Shown here piece by piece: positions 6,533-8,163 of a stretch of DNA of 8,163 bases. Source of the DNA: Candidatus Omnitrophota bacterium (GTDB lineage Bacteria > Omnitrophota > Gorgyraeia > Aquiviventales > Aquiviventaceae); NCBI GenBank assembly GCA_016206585.1, contig JACQRE010000170.1, forward strand, positions 1 through 8,163, read 5' to 3'. Position 1 is the stretch's first letter, and each line of letters starts with the position of its first letter. The position numbers and the translations under genes are program-made. The notes below the pieces were generated by a model. The model did no database searches. It worked only from the letters and a program-made list of their open reading frames with translations, and was not told the origin of the DNA.

Positions 6533-7364
6533 TGGTGATTCGCTGCAGCGGCAGACGGTCTGTGAAGAACCGCCCCACGTGGCCGAAGGGACGGTTCACC
6601 CATTCACCGGCCATCACGACCCCCGCCCGCCAGGGGTTCAGCGAGCCTGTACGCAGCGTCCAATAGATCCGCCGCTTGCGCGCGTTCTGTTCCCGGGTGG
6701 GCAGGGTGTCGACCTTGGTCGCCGCGATCAGGTTGTGGTCGATGACAGCCAGATCCTGGAACGTCGGATCCGGAAACAGGTCATCCAGGATCACCCGGCG
6801 TACGCCCAGGAGATACCAGTCGTCGAACGCCACGACGCCGCCCGGCACCACGAACCGCTTCCAGAGCTGGAAATCGTCGCGCACGAACGCCTCGTCGTGA
6901 TTGCCGTCGATCCAGAGCATGGCGATGCCCCGCTCCACCGGCCAGCGCTTCACCGCCTCGCTGGACGCCTCCGGCAGGCAGGTGACCACCCCCTCCAGTC
7001 CCGCCCGCTGAACGTTGGCCAGGAACGCTTCCTTCAAGCCCGGCTCCCCCTGGTTCTGGAAAAAGTGGTCGACGCAGTAGAGCCGCCACGGGCCGGAGGC
7101 ATTGCGCCGCAGACCCAGTCCGATCGCCGCGGTCGAGCGGCCCTTGTAGCTGCCAATTTCCACGACGCTGTTGGCCGGCGGCTGATCCACGCTGCGCGCA
7201 GGCTGAAGGGTGCGCGCCGTCTGGTACAGGAAGAAGGCCTCAAGCCGGTGCAGGTAGCCCGGGATGGCATCGATGACCGGCCAGACCTCCGCACAGAAGG
7301 CTTCGTACGCTTCTTTCCGGAACGGCCAGTTGAGCGCGATCCCCTTCAAAGGGCTCTGTCCCAT
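6519..7364 (-). CDS. Class I SAM-dependent methyltransferase, Methyltransf_24/CmcI type
   Basis: A complete 281-residue cytosolic methyltransferase. Seen: SAM-binding motif I VVEIGSYKGRSTAAIG at residues 67-82, an acidic ribose-binding position in CVDHF (D99), WIDGNHDEAFVRDDF at 151-165, PGGVVAFDDW at 174-183 with the paired Asp typical of CmcI-like metal-assisted O-methyltransferases. Residues 1-65 form a helical lid before the Rossmann core. The likely reaction is O-methylation of a sugar hydroxyl on the glycan made by the neighbouring glycosyltransferases; the substrate is inference. The ATG at 7364 has GGAG (7378-7375) 10 bases upstream, inside the end of the previous gene, with a 7-base gap between genes. 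The 3' end overlaps the ligase gene if that gene starts at 6532. Confidence 0.92.
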   Translation of the reverse strand: MGQSPLKGIALNWPFRKEAYEAFCAEVWPVIDAIPGYLHRLEAFFLYQTARTLQPARSVDQPPANSVVEIGSYKGRSTAAIGLGLRRNASGPWRLYCVDHFFQNQGEPGLKEAFLANVQRAGLEGVVTCLPEASSEAVKRWPVERGIAMLWIDGNHDEAFVRDDFQLWKRFVVPGGVVAFDDWYLLGVRRVILDDLFPDPTFQDLAVIDHNLIAATKVDTLPTREQNARKRRIYWTLRTGSLNPWRAGVVMAGEWVNRPFGHVGRFFTDRLPLQRITNDRR

Positions 7365-7371
7365 CGCGAGG

Positions 7372-7977
7372 TCACTCCACCTTGCGGGCGGCGATCCGGA
7401 ACACCGCGGCCTCGGTCTGCTTCTTCGTGGCGGGCGTCAGGGTGTCGATCACCGCGATCGCCACGTTCAGTGGCACCGAGAGGATGCTGGCCGCCACGAA
7501 CCCACTGTAGAGGAAGGGAGTTCGGACCCGTCCCTCGCGCGGTCCGGACTTGCCCCACCGCTGCGAGCGCGTCAGCGCGTTGAGCGCCCGGGCCTGGAGC
7601 GCATTGAGCCGCAGCGACGCCTCCCAGAGCCACTGCAGGTAGATCATCACGGCGTAGGCCGGCGCGCCCATCAGCGCGTCCGTTTCCTCGATGCGGAAAT
7701 GGCGCCCCACGAGACGGCGCAGCCCGGTGAGCGTCCACCGGTGGTAGTCATCCGGCGTCGGATGGTACGGCCACATCCCGTGCGTCGTCAGCCACAGCAG
7801 GCCACCTGGCTTGAGGATGCGCTGCGCTTCGAGCAGGTAGCGCTCGACATCCTCGGCGTGCTCCAGCACCTGCAGCGAGAGGACGACGTCCACCGAGGCC
7901 TCCGGATGCCGCAACCGGCCGTCGGGTTCGATCACCACGTCGTGCGCCCCCGGCGACCGAGGCGGGCACCCCGGCAC
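7372..7977 (-). CDS. Class I methyltransferase (Methyltransf_11-like), 5'-truncated or disrupted
   Basis: The recognisable part starts near HDVVIEPDGRL and runs to a TGA at 7374-7372, giving 201 residues from a GTG at 7977. Seen: post-motif DVVLSLQVLEH (residues 30-40), ILKPGGLLWLTTHG (54-67), YHPTPDDYHRWT (71-82), and a hydrophobic stretch at about 155-180 that may touch the membrane. The glycine-rich SAM-binding motif I (about 60-80 residues earlier in the family) is absent: the same frame stays open for 62 codons up to base 8163, but reads as Pro/Gly/Arg-rich sequence without that motif, and the other two minus-strand frames do not supply it. The GTG has no visible Shine-Dalgarno site. The gene is either broken by the inverted-repeat-rich segment at its 5' side or a chimeric junction. 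As it stands it probably cannot bind SAM. Confidence 0.75.
   Translation of the reverse strand: MPGCPPRSPGAHDVVIEPDGRLRHPEASVDVVLSLQVLEHAEDVERYLLEAQRILKPGGLLWLTTHGMWPYHPTPDDYHRWTLTGLRRLVGRHFRIEETDALMGAPAYAVMIYLQWLWEASLRLNALQARALNALTRSQRWGKSGPREGRVRTPFLYSGFVAASILSVPLNVAIAVIDTLTPATKKQTEAAVFRIAARKVE
7375..7378 (-). promoter_or_regulatory. Probable Shine-Dalgarno site of the CmcI-type methyltransferase gene
   Basis: GGAG on the minus strand, 10 bases before the ATG at 7364, lying in the last codons of the preceding methyltransferase gene. The spacing is slightly long, but it is the best match near this start. Confidence 0.5.
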
Positions 7978-8018
7978 GTTTGGCTTCGGTTGGCGAAGCC
8001 AAACGAAGCCGCCGGGGT
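7968..8018. repeat. Two-step imperfect palindrome (hairpin-forming)
   Basis: The inner stem is perfect over 12 bp: CGTTTGGCTTCG (7977-7988), loop GTTGG (7989-7993), CGAAGCCAAACG (7994-8005). An outer 8-bp stem joins ACCCCGGC (7968-7975) to GCCGGGGT (8011-8018), leaving one unpaired base on one side and five on the other. CGGCGACC (7951-7958) is also the reverse complement of GGTCGCCG (8016-8023), giving an alternative outer pairing. No T-run follows on either strand, so it is not an intrinsic terminator. It sits where methyltransferase homology ends. A REP-like or other small palindromic mobile repeat is my best guess. Confidence 0.75.
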
Positions 8019-8103
8019 CGCCGACGGGAGTGCCGTGAGTCGCGCAGGCTGACGGCCCGTCCGCTCGTTCCGGCGCGGTCTCCGGGCGCCCGTGGGCGGC
8101 GAA

Positions 8104-8121
8104 CCGGACCGTTCCGTCCGG
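8104..8121. repeat. Short perfect inverted repeat
   Basis: CCGGAC (8104-8109) pairs with GTCCGG (8116-8121) across the six-base loop CGTTCC. No T-run follows. It is one of several hairpins in the right-end segment. Confidence 0.55.
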
Positions 8122-8139
8122 CGACGGGAGCCGAGGGGA

Positions 8140-8156
8140 GCGTCCGAGAGGGACGC
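8140..8156. repeat. Short perfect inverted repeat
   Basis: GCGTCC (8140-8145) pairs with GGACGC (8151-8156) across the five-base purine loop GAGAG. It lies 18 bases after the previous hairpin, with CGACGGGAG between them. Confidence 0.55.
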
Positions 8157-8163
8157 CGAAGGA

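Larger units (their letters stand above)
7978..8163. other. Inverted-repeat-rich segment with no recognisable protein
   Basis: These 186 bases hold no gene I recognise. They carry the main palindrome's right part, a perfect 10-bp palindrome CGGGCGCCCG (8083-8092), hairpins at 8104-8121 and 8140-8156, and a 9-mer CGACGGGAG repeated exactly 100 bases apart (8022-8030 and 8122-8130). The minus frame of the methyltransferase is open throughout, but the translation has no methyltransferase motif. The segment could be an interspersed repeat, the edge of a mobile element, or a misassembled contig end. It continues past the window. Confidence 0.55.

Noticed and set aside
6510..7583. 357-codon plus-strand frame opposite the methyltransferases
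   Set aside because: It spans two minus-strand genes that carry clear motifs, and its own translation has none.
7372..7977. An intact 201-residue methyltransferase from the GTG at 7977
   Set aside because: SAM-binding motif I is missing and no Shine-Dalgarno site precedes the GTG, so I treat it as a damaged gene.
7968..8018. Intrinsic terminator at the palindrome
   Set aside because: No T-run follows the hairpin on either strand, and it lies upstream of an operon on the coding strand.

Overview
This is a GC-rich bacterial window (my reading is roughly two-thirds G+C) in which every gene I can support lies on the minus strand. Seven reading frames follow each other with gaps of at most 8 bases or overlaps of 1 to 14 bases, so they read as one polycistronic unit transcribed from the right edge towards the left edge. 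The first and last genes are cut by the window edges. No promoter, terminator, RNA gene, CRISPR array, transposase or toxin-antitoxin gene was seen. The organism cannot be fixed from the sequence; the content fits an environmental high-GC bacterium with a surface or exopolysaccharide (glycan) locus.

In transcription order the genes are: a 5'-damaged class I methyltransferase (7372-7977, frame open to the window edge); a complete CmcI/Methyltransf_24-type methyltransferase (6519-7364); an asparagine-synthase-like ligase without a glutaminase nucleophile (5267-6532); a 653-residue protein joining a GT-A-like glycosyltransferase to a GT4 glycosyltransferase (3306-5267); a radical SAM enzyme with a four-cysteine Twitch-like auxiliary cluster site (2149-3297); a Gfo/Idh/MocA sugar oxidoreductase (1088-2152); and the N-terminal domain of a NodU/CmcH/TobZ-type O-carbamoyltransferase (1-1091, continuing past base 1).

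Together they look like a glycan-building and decorating pathway: the oxidoreductase and perhaps the radical SAM enzyme remodel a sugar, the double glycosyltransferase adds sugars, and methyl, carbamoyl and possibly amide groups are added. The final product cannot be read from the sequence. No flippase, polymerase or exporter lies in the window.

The most unusual parts are non-coding in character. The right end (about 7951-8163) is full of inverted repeats, including a two-step imperfect palindrome at 7968-8018, and it replaces the part of the methyltransferase that should hold SAM-binding motif I. Two short repeats also sit inside coding sequence, one at the joint of the fused glycosyltransferases (4366-4386) and one in the C-terminal tail of the oxidoreductase (1111-1146). 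This suggests that small repeats have reshaped gene ends and junctions here.
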